The translations under genes were made by a program, and so were the position numbers. Below the pieces are notes generated by a model. The model was given only the letters and a program-made list of their open reading frames with translations. It did not search any database and was not told the DNA's origin. A stretch of 64,000 nt of DNA from contig NZ_BAFE01000076.1 of the NCBI RefSeq assembly GCF_000247995.1, positions 62,001-126,000 on the forward strand. Reading direction: 5' to 3'. Within the stretch, counting starts at the first letter, position 1. Each line of letters begins with the position of its first letter. Origin of the DNA: Mobilicoccus pelagius NBRC 104925 (GTDB taxonomy: Bacteria > Actinomycetota > Actinomycetes > Actinomycetales > Dermatophilaceae). Below are positions 1 to 8,784 of the stretch, in pieces.

Positions 1-751
1 AGTCGCCCGGGCTCGCGTCCTCATGGCTCGCGCGGGAGGCGAACTCCTCGGGGTCGACGAGCTCGTTCTTGAGGTTGCTGATCTGGGTGGAGAACGACCG
101 CGGCGGGTAGCGCTTGGGGTCGAGGTCGAGGTCGCGCATCACCATCGCCATGAGGCGCTGGGAGTCGGCGGCGTCGTAGATCGAGAAGTTGCTCTTGAGG
201 CCGACGCGCGTGGCCTCCTTGCGGAGGATGCGGACGCACGCACTGTGGAAGGTGCTCACCCACATCGACCGCGCACGGGGGCCGACGAGCGCCTCGACGC
301 GTTCGCGCATCTCGGCGGCGGCCTTGTTGGTGAACGTGATCGCGAGGATCTGCCCGGGGTGCACGTGGCGCTGCGCGAGGAGGTAGGCGATGCGGTGGGT
401 GAGGACGCGGGTCTTGCCCGAGCCGGCGCCCGCGACGATGAGGAGCGGGGCTCCCTCGTGGACGACGGCCTCGCGCTGCTGGGGGTTGAGCCCCTCGAGG
501 AGCCGCTCGACGTCGACCTCGCCGCTGGGCGTGGCCGGGCGGGGTGTGGGCGGCGCCGCGCCCTCGGTGACCCACGTGGGGACGCCGGCCGCGTCCACCT
601 CGGTGCCGGCGGACGGCGTCTCACCGCCCCGACCCGCGCGGCGGTCGGTCGGGCGTGGGGAGGACGTCGCCACGGGCTTCCCCGCCGACGGGGCGGAGGG
701 CGCGGCGGCGGGCGGGAGGTCGAGGTCGGGGAGGTCGTCGAAGAGGCTCAT
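1..751 (-). CDS. pcrA: ATP-dependent DNA helicase PcrA/UvrD, N-terminal part (runs off the window)
   Basis: This is a superfamily 1A 3'-5' DNA helicase used in repair and in clearing replication blocks. About 250 N-terminal residues are inside the window and the rest lies beyond position 1. An approximately 80-residue Pro/Ala-rich head comes first, followed by the Q motif LNPQQREAV (about residues 88-96), the Walker A loop AGAGSGKT (about 107-114), motif Ia (ITFTNKAAAEMRERV) and motif Ib (VSTFHSACVRILR). These features are typical of PcrA/UvrD rather than RecB or AddA. The ATG start at 751 gives MSLFDDLPDL, and actinobacterial PcrA proteins commonly have such a low-complexity head. It lies 75 bp downstream of the permease gene on the same strand. 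The C-terminal half cannot be judged. Confidence 0.93.
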   Translation of the reverse strand, partial: MSLFDDLPDLDLPPAAAPSAPSAGKPVATSSPRPTDRRAGRGGETPSAGTEVDAAGVPTWVTEGAAPPTPRPATPSGEVDVERLLEGLNPQQREAVVHEGAPLLIVAGAGSGKTRVLTHRIAYLLAQRHVHPGQILAITFTNKAAAEMRERVEALVGPRARSMWVSTFHSACVRILRKEATRVGLKSNFSIYDAADSQRLMAMVMRDLDLDPKRYPPRSFSTQISNLKNELVDPEEFASRASHEDASPGD

Positions 752-826
752 CGTGGCGTCGAGTCTAGGACCCTCGACCGACACCCTCACCCTCCTCGGC
801 GGTCGACCACCCGCCCGCCTGCCCCG

Positions 827-2422
827 TCAGCTCGACCGCTCCGAGCGGGGGCGGTCGCGGCGCGGACGACGGGAGCGGTGGCGGCGGTGGCCCTCGTCGG
901 GGGCGACGGGCCCGCCGTCGTCGTCCATGCGCTGCATCGCCTCCTCGTGGAGGGCCGCGTCGTGCTCCTCGTGGAACCGCGTGATCGGCGCGGGCGGCTC
1001 GTGGACGCCCTTCTCGCCCCAGGCCGGGTGGGTCGCCTCGATGAGGCGGTGCTCGGCGTCGGGCCCGCCGGTGACGTGCGGGATCCGGAGGAGGAGCGGG
1101 ATGCCGAAGACCGACCACACCGCGACGATCGCCCACTCCGGGCCGGTGAGCGCCGCAGGCATCCCCGGCATGAAGAGGACGGCGACGCCGGAGGCGAGGG
1201 CGATCGCGATGCCGCCGGTGACGACCCCACCCGGCGTACGGAAGGGACGCTCCATCTCGGGCTCGCGGCGACGCAGGATGATGAACGCGAGCGCGACCAT
1301 GATCCAGGCGACGACGATCGACAGGCCGCCCGCGTCGACGAGCCACACGAGCGTCTTTCGGCCGAAGAACGGGGCGAGCACGGAGGTCGCACCGATGAAG
1401 ACGACGGCGTTGGCCGGGGTGCGGTAGCGGGGGTGGAGACGCCCGAACCACTCGGGGAGCATGCCGGAGCGGGCGAGGGCGTAGACGAGCCGGCTCGCGC
1501 CGATGAGGAACCCGTTCCACGAGGTGAGGATTCCGGCGACGCCGCCGAGGACGAGGAGCGTGCCCCAGGCGGGGTGGCCGAACATCTTCGTCACCGCGTC
1601 GGCGACGGCGAGCTCGGAGTGGGCGAGGTCGACGGCGTGCATCGACGAACTCGTCGTGAGCATGATCATCACGTACCAGGAGATGGCGAGCAGCACGGAG
1701 ACGATGAGCGCCTCGCCGATCTTCTTGTACGGCAGGCTGATCTCCTCGGCCGACTGCGGGATGACGTCGAACCCGACGAAGAGGAACGGCGTCGCGACGA
1801 GGACGGAGAGGAACCCGCCCCAGCCGCCGTCGAAGAGGGGCTCCATGTTGGCGACGTCGCCGCCGACGAACGCACCGGCGACGAGGACGACGCCGACGGC
1901 AGCGAGGAAGAGGACGGCGACGGTCTGGAACACCGCGGCGGGTCGGGCACCGACGACGTTCAGCCAGGTCATGACGACGGCGGCGACGACGCCGACGGCG
2001 ACCCAGCTCGTGTACACGTCGTAGCCGGCGACCGAGTACATCTTGCCGACGAGCATGTCGGGGAAGATGTAGAGGAGCGTCTGCGGCAGGGCGACGGCCT
2101 CGAAGGCGACGACCGAGACGTAGCCGAGGACGAGGGTCCACGAGCAGAAGAACGACGCGCGGGAGCCCATCGACCGCAGGACGTAGGAGTGCTCACCGCC
2201 GACGTGTGGGAGGGCGGCGACGAGCTCGGCGTAGGTGAACGCGACGAAGGCGACGACGAGGCCACCCGCGACGAAGGCGAGGGCGGCGCCGAGCGTGCCT
2301 GCGCGGTCGAGGAACTCGCCCGTGAGGACGATCCATCCGAATCCGATCATCGCCCCGAAGGCGACGGCGAGGACGTCCCACCGGCCGAGGACCTGATCCA
2401 TCTTCTCGTGCTGTCTGCTCAT
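827..2422 (-). CDS. APC-family amino acid/amine permease
   Basis: The product is a 531-residue polytopic inner-membrane protein of the amino acid-polyamine-organocation superfamily, expected to import an amino acid or amine in symport with a cation. The first membrane segment carries the broken-helix Gly-rich signature (AFGAMIGFGWIVLTGEF, about residues 17-33) where APC carriers bind substrate. About twelve hydrophobic segments follow. The last 60 or so residues are hydrophilic, ending in an Arg-rich tail that probably faces the cytoplasm. The substrate cannot be read from sequence; ethanolamine, glutamate and other amino acids are all possible. The ATG at 2422 is used. The gene follows the glutaryl-CoA dehydrogenase gene on the same strand, but a strong hairpin lies between them, so co-transcription is uncertain. 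Confidence 0.85.
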   Translation of the reverse strand: MSRQHEKMDQVLGRWDVLAVAFGAMIGFGWIVLTGEFLDRAGTLGAALAFVAGGLVVAFVAFTYAELVAALPHVGGEHSYVLRSMGSRASFFCSWTLVLGYVSVVAFEAVALPQTLLYIFPDMLVGKMYSVAGYDVYTSWVAVGVVAAVVMTWLNVVGARPAAVFQTVAVLFLAAVGVVLVAGAFVGGDVANMEPLFDGGWGGFLSVLVATPFLFVGFDVIPQSAEEISLPYKKIGEALIVSVLLAISWYVMIMLTTSSSMHAVDLAHSELAVADAVTKMFGHPAWGTLLVLGGVAGILTSWNGFLIGASRLVYALARSGMLPEWFGRLHPRYRTPANAVVFIGATSVLAPFFGRKTLVWLVDAGGLSIVVAWIMVALAFIILRRREPEMERPFRTPGGVVTGGIAIALASGVAVLFMPGMPAALTGPEWAIVAVWSVFGIPLLLRIPHVTGGPDAEHRLIEATHPAWGEKGVHEPPAPITRFHEEHDAALHEEAMQRMDDDGGPVAPDEGHRRHRSRRPRRDRPRSERSS

Positions 2423-2530
2423 CGTCGTCGATGCGCTTTCTCGTGCGGGGCCGGCGGCCCACGGGTGGAGGTGCGACGAGGTGGCCCGTCGTGTCCGGTC
2501 AGGCGGTCGCGGGCCGTGATCGGGGGCGTG

Positions 2531-2566
2531 GCCACCGGCCCGGCCGGGAGGGCGCGGGCCGGTGGC
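2531..2566 (-). terminator. Hairpin after the glutaryl-CoA dehydrogenase gene
   Basis: A perfect 11-bp stem (GCCACCGGCCC paired with GGGCCGGTGGC) with a 14-nt loop lies about 70 bp past the dehydrogenase stop codon. There is no U-tract, as is common for terminators in GC-rich actinobacteria. It may separate the glutarate operon from the permease gene. Confidence 0.55.
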
Positions 2567-2638
2567 GTCGGCGTGGTGGTGCGGTGGTGCGGCGTCGCGG
2601 GATCGGCGTCGGTGGTCGTGACGTCGGCGACCCGCGGG

Positions 2639-3844
2639 TCAGCGGTAGGCGGGGATGCCGGTGAGGGCGTTGCCGATCATGAGCGTGTGCATTTCGGGCG
2701 TGCCCTCGTAGGTGAGGACGGACTCGAGGTTGTTCGCGTGGCGCATGATCGGGAACTCGTGGCTGATGCCGTTGGCGCCGAGGATCGTGCGCGCGGTGCG
2801 GCAGATCTCGATGGCCTTGTCGACGTTGTTGAGCTTGCCGATGCTCACCTGCTCGGGGCGGAGACCGACGGCGTCCTTGCGGCGCCCGAGGTGGAGGGCG
2901 AGCATCGTGCCGAGGGTGAGCTCGACGGACATGTGCGCGAGCTTGCTCTGAGTGAGCTGGAACCGGGCGATCGGCTCGCCGAACTGCTCCCGCTCCTTGG
3001 AGTAGGTGAGGGCGGCGGAGAAGGCCGAGCGGGCCGCGCCCATCGCGCCCCAGAGGATGCCGTAGCGGGCCTCGTTGAGGCACGACAGCGGGCCCTTGAG
3101 GCCGCGGACCTCGGGGAACACCGCGTCGGCGGGGAGCCGCACGCCGTCGAGGACGAGCTCGGAGGTGACCGACGCGCGCAGCGACGCCTTGTGGTGGATC
3201 TGCGGGGCGGAGAACCCGGGGGTGTCGGTGGGGACGACGAAGCCGCGGATGCCCCGGCCGCCCTCCTCGTCGTCGGTCTGCGCCCACACGACGGCGACGT
3301 CGGCGATCGAGCCGTTCGTGATCCACATCTTGCGACCCTCGAGGATCCAGTCGTCACCGTCGCGGCGGGCGCGGGTGCGCATGGAGCCGGGGTCGGAGCC
3401 GTGGTCGGGCTCGGTGAGGCCGAAGCAACCGATGGCCTCGCCCGCGGCCATGCGGGGCAGCCACTCCTGCTTGTGCTCCTCGGAGCCCCACCGCCAGATC
3501 GCGAACATCGCGAGGGACCCCTGGACGCTCACGAGGGAACGGATGCCGGAGTCCGACGCCTCGAGCTCGAGGCAGGCAAGGCCGTAGTCGACGGCGCTCA
3601 TGCCGGCGCAGCCGTAGCCCTCGAGGTGCATGCCGAGGAGGCCCACCTCGCCGAGGGTGCGGGCGAGTTCGCGGGCGACGGGGAGCTCGCCCTTCTCGAA
3701 CCACTCGCCGATGTGGGGGTCGACGTGCTCGGCGCAGACGCGGCGGACGGTGTCGCGGATCGCCTTCTCCTCGTCGGAGAGGAGGTCGTCGATGTCGGCG
3801 AGGTCGAGGGGGTGGATCGTTTTCGGGGGCGTGGGGTGGGCCAT
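2639..3844 (-). CDS. gcdH: Glutaryl-CoA dehydrogenase (acyl-CoA dehydrogenase family)
   Basis: This FAD flavoprotein (401 residues) oxidises and decarboxylates glutaryl-CoA to crotonyl-CoA, the last dedicated step of lysine/glutarate breakdown. Stretches characteristic of GCDH are visible: YGCAGMSAVDYGL, SGIRSLVSVQGSLA (with the substrate-binding Arg), CFGLTEPDHGSDPGSM, ARYGILWGAMGAA and the C-terminal YEGTPEMHTLMIGNALTG, whose Glu is at the catalytic-base position of human GCDH. The ATG at 3844 starts just before MAHPTPPKTIHPLDL. It is 46 bp downstream of the CoA-transferase gene in the same transcription unit. That neighbour, which could make glutaryl-CoA, supports glutaryl-CoA over other acyl-CoAs. 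Confidence 0.88.
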   Translation of the reverse strand: MAHPTPPKTIHPLDLADIDDLLSDEEKAIRDTVRRVCAEHVDPHIGEWFEKGELPVARELARTLGEVGLLGMHLEGYGCAGMSAVDYGLACLELEASDSGIRSLVSVQGSLAMFAIWRWGSEEHKQEWLPRMAAGEAIGCFGLTEPDHGSDPGSMRTRARRDGDDWILEGRKMWITNGSIADVAVVWAQTDDEEGGRGIRGFVVPTDTPGFSAPQIHHKASLRASVTSELVLDGVRLPADAVFPEVRGLKGPLSCLNEARYGILWGAMGAARSAFSAALTYSKEREQFGEPIARFQLTQSKLAHMSVELTLGTMLALHLGRRKDAVGLRPEQVSIGKLNNVDKAIEICRTARTILGANGISHEFPIMRHANNLESVLTYEGTPEMHTLMIGNALTGIPAYR

Positions 3845-3890
3845 GGTCCTTCGCTTTCTCGGGGGGCGGATCGGTCGGTCGGGGTGGACG

Positions 3891-5144
3891 TCACGGGAGG
3901 GGCGCGTCGGCAGGGCCGGCGAGCCAGGCACGGACGTCGTCGTCGTGTTCGCCGAGGCGCGGCGGCGGGGCCGGCGCAGCGAGGATCGGTTCGCTGTAGG
4001 TGACGGGGTTGCGAACCTGCGGCGAGGCACCCTCGCCGAGGTCGTGGACGGGGTCGAGGCCGAGGTCGCGAGCGAGGGCGAATGCGGCAGCGAGGTCGTT
4101 GACGCCCCCGGCGGGGATCCCGGCGGCGGTGAGGCGCTCCTGCCAGCGGGCGGCGTCGTCGGTGACGAGGACGGCCTCGAGCGCGGCGACGAGCTCCGCG
4201 CGGTGGCCGACGCGGTCGGCGTTGCGCGCGAAGCGGGGGTCCTCGGCAAGCCGGGGGACGCCGAGTTCCCGCGTCATCCGGACGAACTGGCCGTCGTTGC
4301 CGCACGCGACGGCGAGCAGGCCGTCGCGGCACTGCAGCGTCTCGTACGGGGCGATCGAGGGGTGCTTGTTGCCCATGGGTCGCGGCACGACCCCGGCGCC
4401 GAGGTACCCCGACGCCTGGTTGACGAGCGCCCCGAGCAGGCTCGAGAGGAGGTCGACCTCGACGCGGCAGCCCCGGCCGGTACGGGCGCGGGCGGTGAGG
4501 GCGGCGAGCACCCCGATCGTCGCGTCCTTGCCGGTGAGGACGTCGACGAGCGCGACGCCCGCCTTCGTCGGCCGACCCCCGGCCTCGCCCGTGATGCTCA
4601 TGAGTCCGCCGACGGCCTGGACGACGAAGTCGTAACCGAGGAGGTCGGCGCCCCGACCGGAGCCGAACCCGGTGACCGAGACGTAGACGACGCCGGGGTT
4701 ACCCGCGGCGACGTCGTCGTAGCCGAGGCCGTGGCGGGCGAGGGCGCCGGGGCGGAAGTTCTCGACGAGGACGTCGGCCCGCCGGGCGAGTTCGTGCGCG
4801 ACGGCGCGGTCGTGCTCGTCGGAGAGGTCGAGGGTGAGGCTGCGCTTGCTGCGGTTGACGCACTCGTAGTACGTCGCGACGCGAGCCTCGTCCTCGCCAC
4901 GCCACGGCGGACCCCACGCGCGGGTGTCGTCACCGACGCCGGGCCGCTCGACCTTGACGACGGTCGCACCGAGGTCGGCGAGGTTCATCGTCGCGAGGGG
5001 ACCGGCGAGGACCCGGGAGAAGTCCGCGACGAGGGTCCCCTCGAGGGGGCGGGCCCCCGTCGCGCCCGAGGCGCCGCCGTTGGCGGAGGTCGGGGTGGTC
5101 GCGGTGGTCGCTGCGGAGGCGGACGTCGTCGGAGCCGTCGTCAT
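3891..5144 (-). CDS. CaiB/BaiF family III CoA-transferase, probably glutarate-CoA transferase
   Basis: The 417-residue protein is a family III CoA-transferase, which moves CoA between carboxylic acids through an aspartyl-CoA intermediate. Family features seen are EGTLVADFSRVLAGPLATMNLADLGATVVKVE near the N-terminus (after a 35-residue Ala/Thr-rich head), the VNRSKRSLTLDL segment, and LLGYDFVVQAVGGLMSITG, which holds the catalytic Asp. Its ATG overlaps the TGA of the upstream aldehyde dehydrogenase (ATGA, 5141-5144), and glutaryl-CoA dehydrogenase follows. Related enzymes partner GCDH in man (SUGCT) and in pseudomonads, activating glutarate with succinyl-CoA or a similar donor. The glutarate assignment is inference from context; the family assignment is firm. 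Confidence 0.82.
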   Translation of the reverse strand: MTTAPTTSASAATTATTPTSANGGASGATGARPLEGTLVADFSRVLAGPLATMNLADLGATVVKVERPGVGDDTRAWGPPWRGEDEARVATYYECVNRSKRSLTLDLSDEHDRAVAHELARRADVLVENFRPGALARHGLGYDDVAAGNPGVVYVSVTGFGSGRGADLLGYDFVVQAVGGLMSITGEAGGRPTKAGVALVDVLTGKDATIGVLAALTARARTGRGCRVEVDLLSSLLGALVNQASGYLGAGVVPRPMGNKHPSIAPYETLQCRDGLLAVACGNDGQFVRMTRELGVPRLAEDPRFARNADRVGHRAELVAALEAVLVTDDAARWQERLTAAGIPAGGVNDLAAAFALARDLGLDPVHDLGEGASPQVRNPVTYSEPILAAPAPPPRLGEHDDDVRAWLAGPADAPLP

Positions 5145-6781
5145 GCCGCACCCCCCTCGCGGGTAGGCGCGGGGACGTGGACGCCGTCGACGCGGCGGGG
5201 CAGGCCCCACGGGTTGGCGTCCTGGAGCGCGGGAGGCAGGGCGGCGTCGGGCACGTTCTGGTAGGCGACCGGGCGCAGCCAGCGGGAGAGCGCGGCGGCA
5301 CCGACGCTGCTTGCCTCGGGGCGGCTCGTCGCGGGCCAGGGCCCGCCGTGCTGCTGCGCCCACGTGCCCGCGGCACCGGTGGGCCACCCGTCGACGGCGA
5401 CCCGGCCGACCCGTGCGGAGAGGAGGTCGACGAGGGCGGGCGTCTCCGGGTCGTCCGGGCCACCGCTCGCGACGGCGGCGGCGAGGCTCGGCTGGAGGCG
5501 GCGCAGGACGGCGTCGCGCTCGCTCGTCGAGGAGTACTCGACGACGAGGGCGGCGGGACCGAAGCACTCCTCCACGAACCGTGACCCCGGCGCGAGCGCC
5601 TCGGCGTCGACGACCATGACGGTCGGCGTCGTGCCGAATCCCCCTGACGCAGAAGCATCGTCGGAGACCGGAGCCCCCGGGACGTCGACGGCGCGGGCCC
5701 CGGCGGCACGCAGCTCGGCGACACCCGCGGCGTAGGCCTCGGCGATGCCGCGGGTGAGCGCGAACGTCGGGGCGACGTCGGCGAGCGCGGCGGCGACGGC
5801 CTCGGCCGTGCCGGACCCCGCAGGGACGAGGAGGAGGCCGGGCTTTGTACAGAACTGCCCCGAGCCGAGCGTCATGCTCGCGACGAACCCGGCGACGATC
5901 TCCTCGTGCCGCACCCGGACGCCCTCGTGGGTGACGACGCCGGGGTTGACCGTGCCCATCTCCGCATAGACGGGGATGGGGCGGGCCGGGCCGCCGTCGC
6001 TCCCGCGGCGGGCGGCTCGGTCGACGAGCGCCATCCCACCGTGCTGGGATCCGGTGAATCCGACCGCGGTGATGCGGGCGTCGTCGACGAGCGTGAGCCC
6101 GGCCTCGAACCCGGTGACGCTGCCGAACGTGCCCTCCGGTGCGCCGGCGTCGCGGAGCGCGACCCTGACGATCTCGGCGAGGCGGGCCGCGGTGCGGGGG
6201 TGCGCCGGGTGCGCCTTGACGACGACGGGGCAGCCCGCGGCGAGGGCCGAACACGTGTCGTGCCCGACGGTGCCGAACCCGAAGGGGAAGTTGCTCGCGC
6301 CGAACACGGCGACGGGGCCGGTGGGCAGCGACGCACGTCGCAGGTCGATGGGCGGCGCACCGGCGGCGTGGTCCACGACCGCGCCGAAGAGCCCACCCTC
6401 GGACGCGACGGAGCCGTAGAACCGCGCCTGGGCGGCGGCCTTCGTGAGTTCACCCGGCAGGCGGGGGAACCCGAGGGCGGTCTCGGCGTCGGCCAGGGCG
6501 GCGAGCTCCTCGACGTGGGCCTCGAGCGCGGTGGCGACGGCGTCGAGCCATGCGGCCCGCTCGGCGGGCGGGATCTGCGCGACGGGACGCGCGGCGGACG
6601 CCGCGGCGGCGAGCGCCGCCTCGACCTCGGCGGGGGTGGAGTGCGCGACGGGCTCGTGCGCGACGCCGGTTCGTGGGTCGTGCCCGACGTCGGCGCGTGC
6701 CGGCGTGCTGGGCACGCTCGGGCTCGGGCTCGGGGCGGCCGCCGGCACCTGCACGGGCACGGCGGAGGTGGGGACGTCCAC
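5141..6781 (-). CDS. NADP-type aldehyde dehydrogenase of the ketoglutarate-semialdehyde dehydrogenase group
   Basis: This is an aldehyde dehydrogenase of about 546 residues. It resembles the alpha-ketoglutaric-semialdehyde dehydrogenase group: it has the cofactor-site stretch FGASNFPFGFGTVGHDTCS, VGFTGSQHGGMALV, the general-base Glu in PVYAEMGTVNPGV and the catalytic Cys in GSGQFCTKPGL. The substrate is probably a C5 semialdehyde such as 2,5-dioxopentanoate or glutarate semialdehyde. The frame can begin at a TTG at 6817, but a GTG at 6781 lies about 11 nt after GAGGAG and gives a normal N-terminus, so I prefer it. The gene leads an operon with the CoA-transferase (4-nt overlap) and glutaryl-CoA dehydrogenase, and is divergent from the PucR gene. 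Together the three would take a C5 semialdehyde to crotonyl-CoA. Confidence 0.83.
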   Translation of the reverse strand: MDVPTSAVPVQVPAAAPSPSPSVPSTPARADVGHDPRTGVAHEPVAHSTPAEVEAALAAAASAARPVAQIPPAERAAWLDAVATALEAHVEELAALADAETALGFPRLPGELTKAAAQARFYGSVASEGGLFGAVVDHAAGAPPIDLRRASLPTGPVAVFGASNFPFGFGTVGHDTCSALAAGCPVVVKAHPAHPRTAARLAEIVRVALRDAGAPEGTFGSVTGFEAGLTLVDDARITAVGFTGSQHGGMALVDRAARRGSDGGPARPIPVYAEMGTVNPGVVTHEGVRVRHEEIVAGFVASMTLGSGQFCTKPGLLLVPAGSGTAEAVAAALADVAPTFALTRGIAEAYAAGVAELRAAGARAVDVPGAPVSDDASASGGFGTTPTVMVVDAEALAPGSRFVEECFGPAALVVEYSSTSERDAVLRRLQPSLAAAVASGGPDDPETPALVDLLSARVGRVAVDGWPTGAAGTWAQQHGGPWPATSRPEASSVGAAALSRWLRPVAYQNVPDAALPPALQDANPWGLPRRVDGVHVPAPTREGGAA

Positions 6782-6922
6782 GATGACGATCGCTCCTCGG
6801 GTCGGGAATTCCCGCAACGCTAGGGGCCGCCCACGCCCGTGTCATCGTGCAGACTGCACGAGATCGGAACTCGTCGTGGCCAGGATGCACAGGCACCCCG
6901 GCACGACGTGGGAGGAGGGACG
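6782..6922. promoter_or_regulatory. Divergent promoter region between the glutarate-type operon and the PucR gene
   Basis: These 141 bp separate two divergent start codons and must hold both promoters and any PucR operator. Visible elements are a GAGGAG ribosome site for the aldehyde dehydrogenase and a GGAGGAGGGA ribosome site (6911-6920) for the regulator gene. The segment around 6800-6865 is less GC-rich than its surroundings. No clear palindrome was found. Confidence 0.5.
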
Positions 6923-8443
6923 ATGTCCGTCACCCTCGCCGCGCTGTGTCAGGCGATCCCCGGCGAACTACAGCCCGTCACACCGGTGCCGGTGCCCGCG
7001 CGTGCCGTGTCCGGCGTCCACGTGAGCGAGCTCGCCGACCCGACCCCGTTCCTCGACGGCGGCGAACTGCTCCTCACCACCGGCCTCGCCCTGCCCGACC
7101 AGGAGCTCCCGCTCGACGCCTACGTCGCGCGCCTCGCCGCGCACGACGTCGCGGGGCTCGCCCTCGGGCTCGGCCCCGTCCTCCCCGTCGTCCCGCCTGG
7201 GCTCACGCGGGCGTGCGAACGCGTCGGGCTCACGCTCCTCGTCGTGCCCGCCCACGCCCCGTTCCAGGCCGTCGTCCGCGAGTTCTGGCAGCAGGTCGGC
7301 TCGGGGCGCGTCACCGACCTCCAGGCCGCCGTCGGCTCGGCGCACGCCCTCGTGCGGGCCGCCCTCACCGACGATCCGGGCGGCGGAGTCGTGAGCGCGC
7401 TCGGCGGCGCGGTCGAGGGATGGTCGGCCCTCCTCGACCCGCACGCCCGGGTGCGGCACGTCCATCCGCGCTCGGCGACGGGCCGGGCGCGGCAGGCGGC
7501 CGCGGAGGTGGCCCGGATGCGGCTGAGTGCGCCACGATCGGCGGCGACGTTCCCCCTCGGGGAGGACGACGTGCTCGTCCACGGCCTCGACCGGGAGGGA
7601 CGTCTCGACGGGTACCTCCTCATCGGTCGACGCCGCCCCCTGCCACCTCATGCACGGCGCCTCCTCGTGTCGGCGTGCACGCTGCTCCAGCTCCACGAAC
7701 GGTGGGCCAGCCCCTCCGGCGCGCTGCCCGTGGCCGCCCCGCTCGTCGTCGGTTCCCTCCTCCGCCTCGGCCACGCCGCCGCGGCCGCCGACGCCGCGGA
7801 CCGGCTCGGCGTCCCCGTCCCCACCCTCGTCCGACTCGCCCTCGTCCGGGACCTGCCGCGCGCCCATCTCGACCGTTTCGCCGCCGAGACCCCGTGTGCC
7901 CCGGGAGGGTCCGAGGCCGATCCGGTTCTCCTCGTCCTCGACGCGGCCCAGGCGCCACGCCTCTGGACCGAGCTGTCGACCGCGTCCGACACCGCGCCCC
8001 TCGGGGCCCCCGCCCCGACTGGCGCGACACCGCCTGCCGAGCCCTCCGGGCCGATCGCCGGTGTCCTCACCGCCGCGGCGCCCTGGGCCGAGGCGCCGTC
8101 GCTCCTTCCCCGCGCCGAGGACGCCCTCGCCCGCACGGCCGACGGCATGTGGCGGGATCTCGCCGAGGAGTCCGCGCAGACGGGCGCGGCCGGGGCCGAC
8201 CTCGTCGCGGAGTCCGACCTCGAGGCGCTCGCCGCCTACCCCCGGGCCGACCTCGTCACGACGTGGGCCGCCTACCTGCGCCACCGCGGCCGCACCGACC
8301 CGGCCGCCGCGGAGCTCGGCCTTCACCGCAACTCGATGCGTCACCGCATGACGCTCGTGCGCCGCATCCTCGACGTCGACGTCGACGACCCCGACGTCGC
8401 CTCCGCGTGGTGGCTCGCCCTGCGCTCCCGCGGGCTCGCCTGA
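6923..8443 (+). CDS. PucR-family transcriptional regulator
   Basis: The 506-residue protein has the PucR architecture: an N-terminal purine-catabolism-regulator-like domain (about residues 5-125, with GVHVSELADPTPFLDGGELLLTTGLAL), a variable central part, and a C-terminal helix-turn-helix (about 450-500; AAELGLHRNSMRHRMTLVRRIL). Such proteins usually activate a neighbouring catabolic operon in response to its substrate. The divergent aldehyde dehydrogenase/CoA-transferase/GCDH operon is the obvious target. The ATG at 6923 was chosen because GGAGGAGGGA precedes it at good spacing; the frame is open 84 bp further upstream but without a ribosome site. The stop codon lies inside a 19-bp tandem duplication. 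Confidence 0.85.
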   Translation: MSVTLAALCQAIPGELQPVTPVPVPARAVSGVHVSELADPTPFLDGGELLLTTGLALPDQELPLDAYVARLAAHDVAGLALGLGPVLPVVPPGLTRACERVGLTLLVVPAHAPFQAVVREFWQQVGSGRVTDLQAAVGSAHALVRAALTDDPGGGVVSALGGAVEGWSALLDPHARVRHVHPRSATGRARQAAAEVARMRLSAPRSAATFPLGEDDVLVHGLDREGRLDGYLLIGRRRPLPPHARRLLVSACTLLQLHERWASPSGALPVAAPLVVGSLLRLGHAAAAADAADRLGVPVPTLVRLALVRDLPRAHLDRFAAETPCAPGGSEADPVLLVLDAAQAPRLWTELSTASDTAPLGAPAPTGATPPAEPSGPIAGVLTAAAPWAEAPSLLPRAEDALARTADGMWRDLAEESAQTGAAGADLVAESDLEALAAYPRADLVTTWAAYLRHRGRTDPAAAELGLHRNSMRHRMTLVRRILDVDVDDPDVASAWWLALRSRGLA

Positions 8444-8478
8444 TCTGTACGGACGCCGATGATCTGTACGGACGCCGA
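8441..8478. repeat. Perfect 19-bp tandem duplication at the PucR stop codon
   Basis: TGATCTGTACGGACGCCGA occurs at 8441-8459 and again at 8460-8478 without mismatch. The first copy begins with the TGA stop of the PucR gene. It looks like a recent slippage duplication. It could also be a duplicated regulatory half-site for the RNA candidate downstream. Confidence 0.95.
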
Positions 8479-8586
8479 CCGTCGCGTCCCGGCACCCGCA
8501 TGAATACGCGCCCGTGAAAAACCCGTTGCGCGCTCTGGCCGGGCCGTCCTACCGTCGAGGCACACGGGAAAGGAGGTGGTCCGGTA

Positions 8587-8625
8587 GTGATGATTTCTCG
8601 GACACGTGAGGTGATCGCGCGATAA
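8587..8625 (+). CDS. 12-codon mini-frame behind a near-perfect anti-Shine-Dalgarno complement
   Basis: Tandem start codons GTG ATG (8587-8592) begin the peptide MMISRTREVIAR, ending at TAA (8623-8625). The Shine-Dalgarno at 8566-8582 is far longer than any other in the window and is 4 nt from the GTG. The stop codon lies in the loop of a small hairpin, and codons 9-11 form one side of a longer-range stem, so translation would change the folding. Whether the peptide or the ribosome occupancy matters is unknown. It may not be a coding gene in the usual sense. Confidence 0.4.
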   Translation: MMISRTREVIAR

Positions 8626-8742
8626 GCGCGTCCACGCCTTGACGGACGTGTGATCTCGAATCCCACGCGATCACCGCGTCCGGCGGACATGGTGCGGCCT
8701 CGTCCACCGCACCGGCGACGCGCCATCCGCCGGGCGTCCCAC

Positions 8743-8784
8743 ACGAGACCGGCGCCCCCGCAGCAGCGGGAGCGCCGGTCTCGT
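8743..8784 (+). terminator. Terminal hairpin of the RNA candidate
   Basis: ACGAGACCGGCGC (8743-8755) pairs perfectly with GCGCCGGTCTCGT (8772-8784), and a further CCGC/GCGG pairing extends inward. It closes the 8561-8790 element on the plus strand. It lies back to back with the minus-strand hairpin at 8823-8867. Confidence 0.65.

Noticed and set aside
23-4003. A very long open frame on the plus strand across pcrA, the permease and the gcdH region
   Set aside because: It is antisense to clearly coding genes with conserved motifs. High GC leaves complementary frames open for kilobases; its translation is low-complexity Gly/Asp/Arg/Val without domains.
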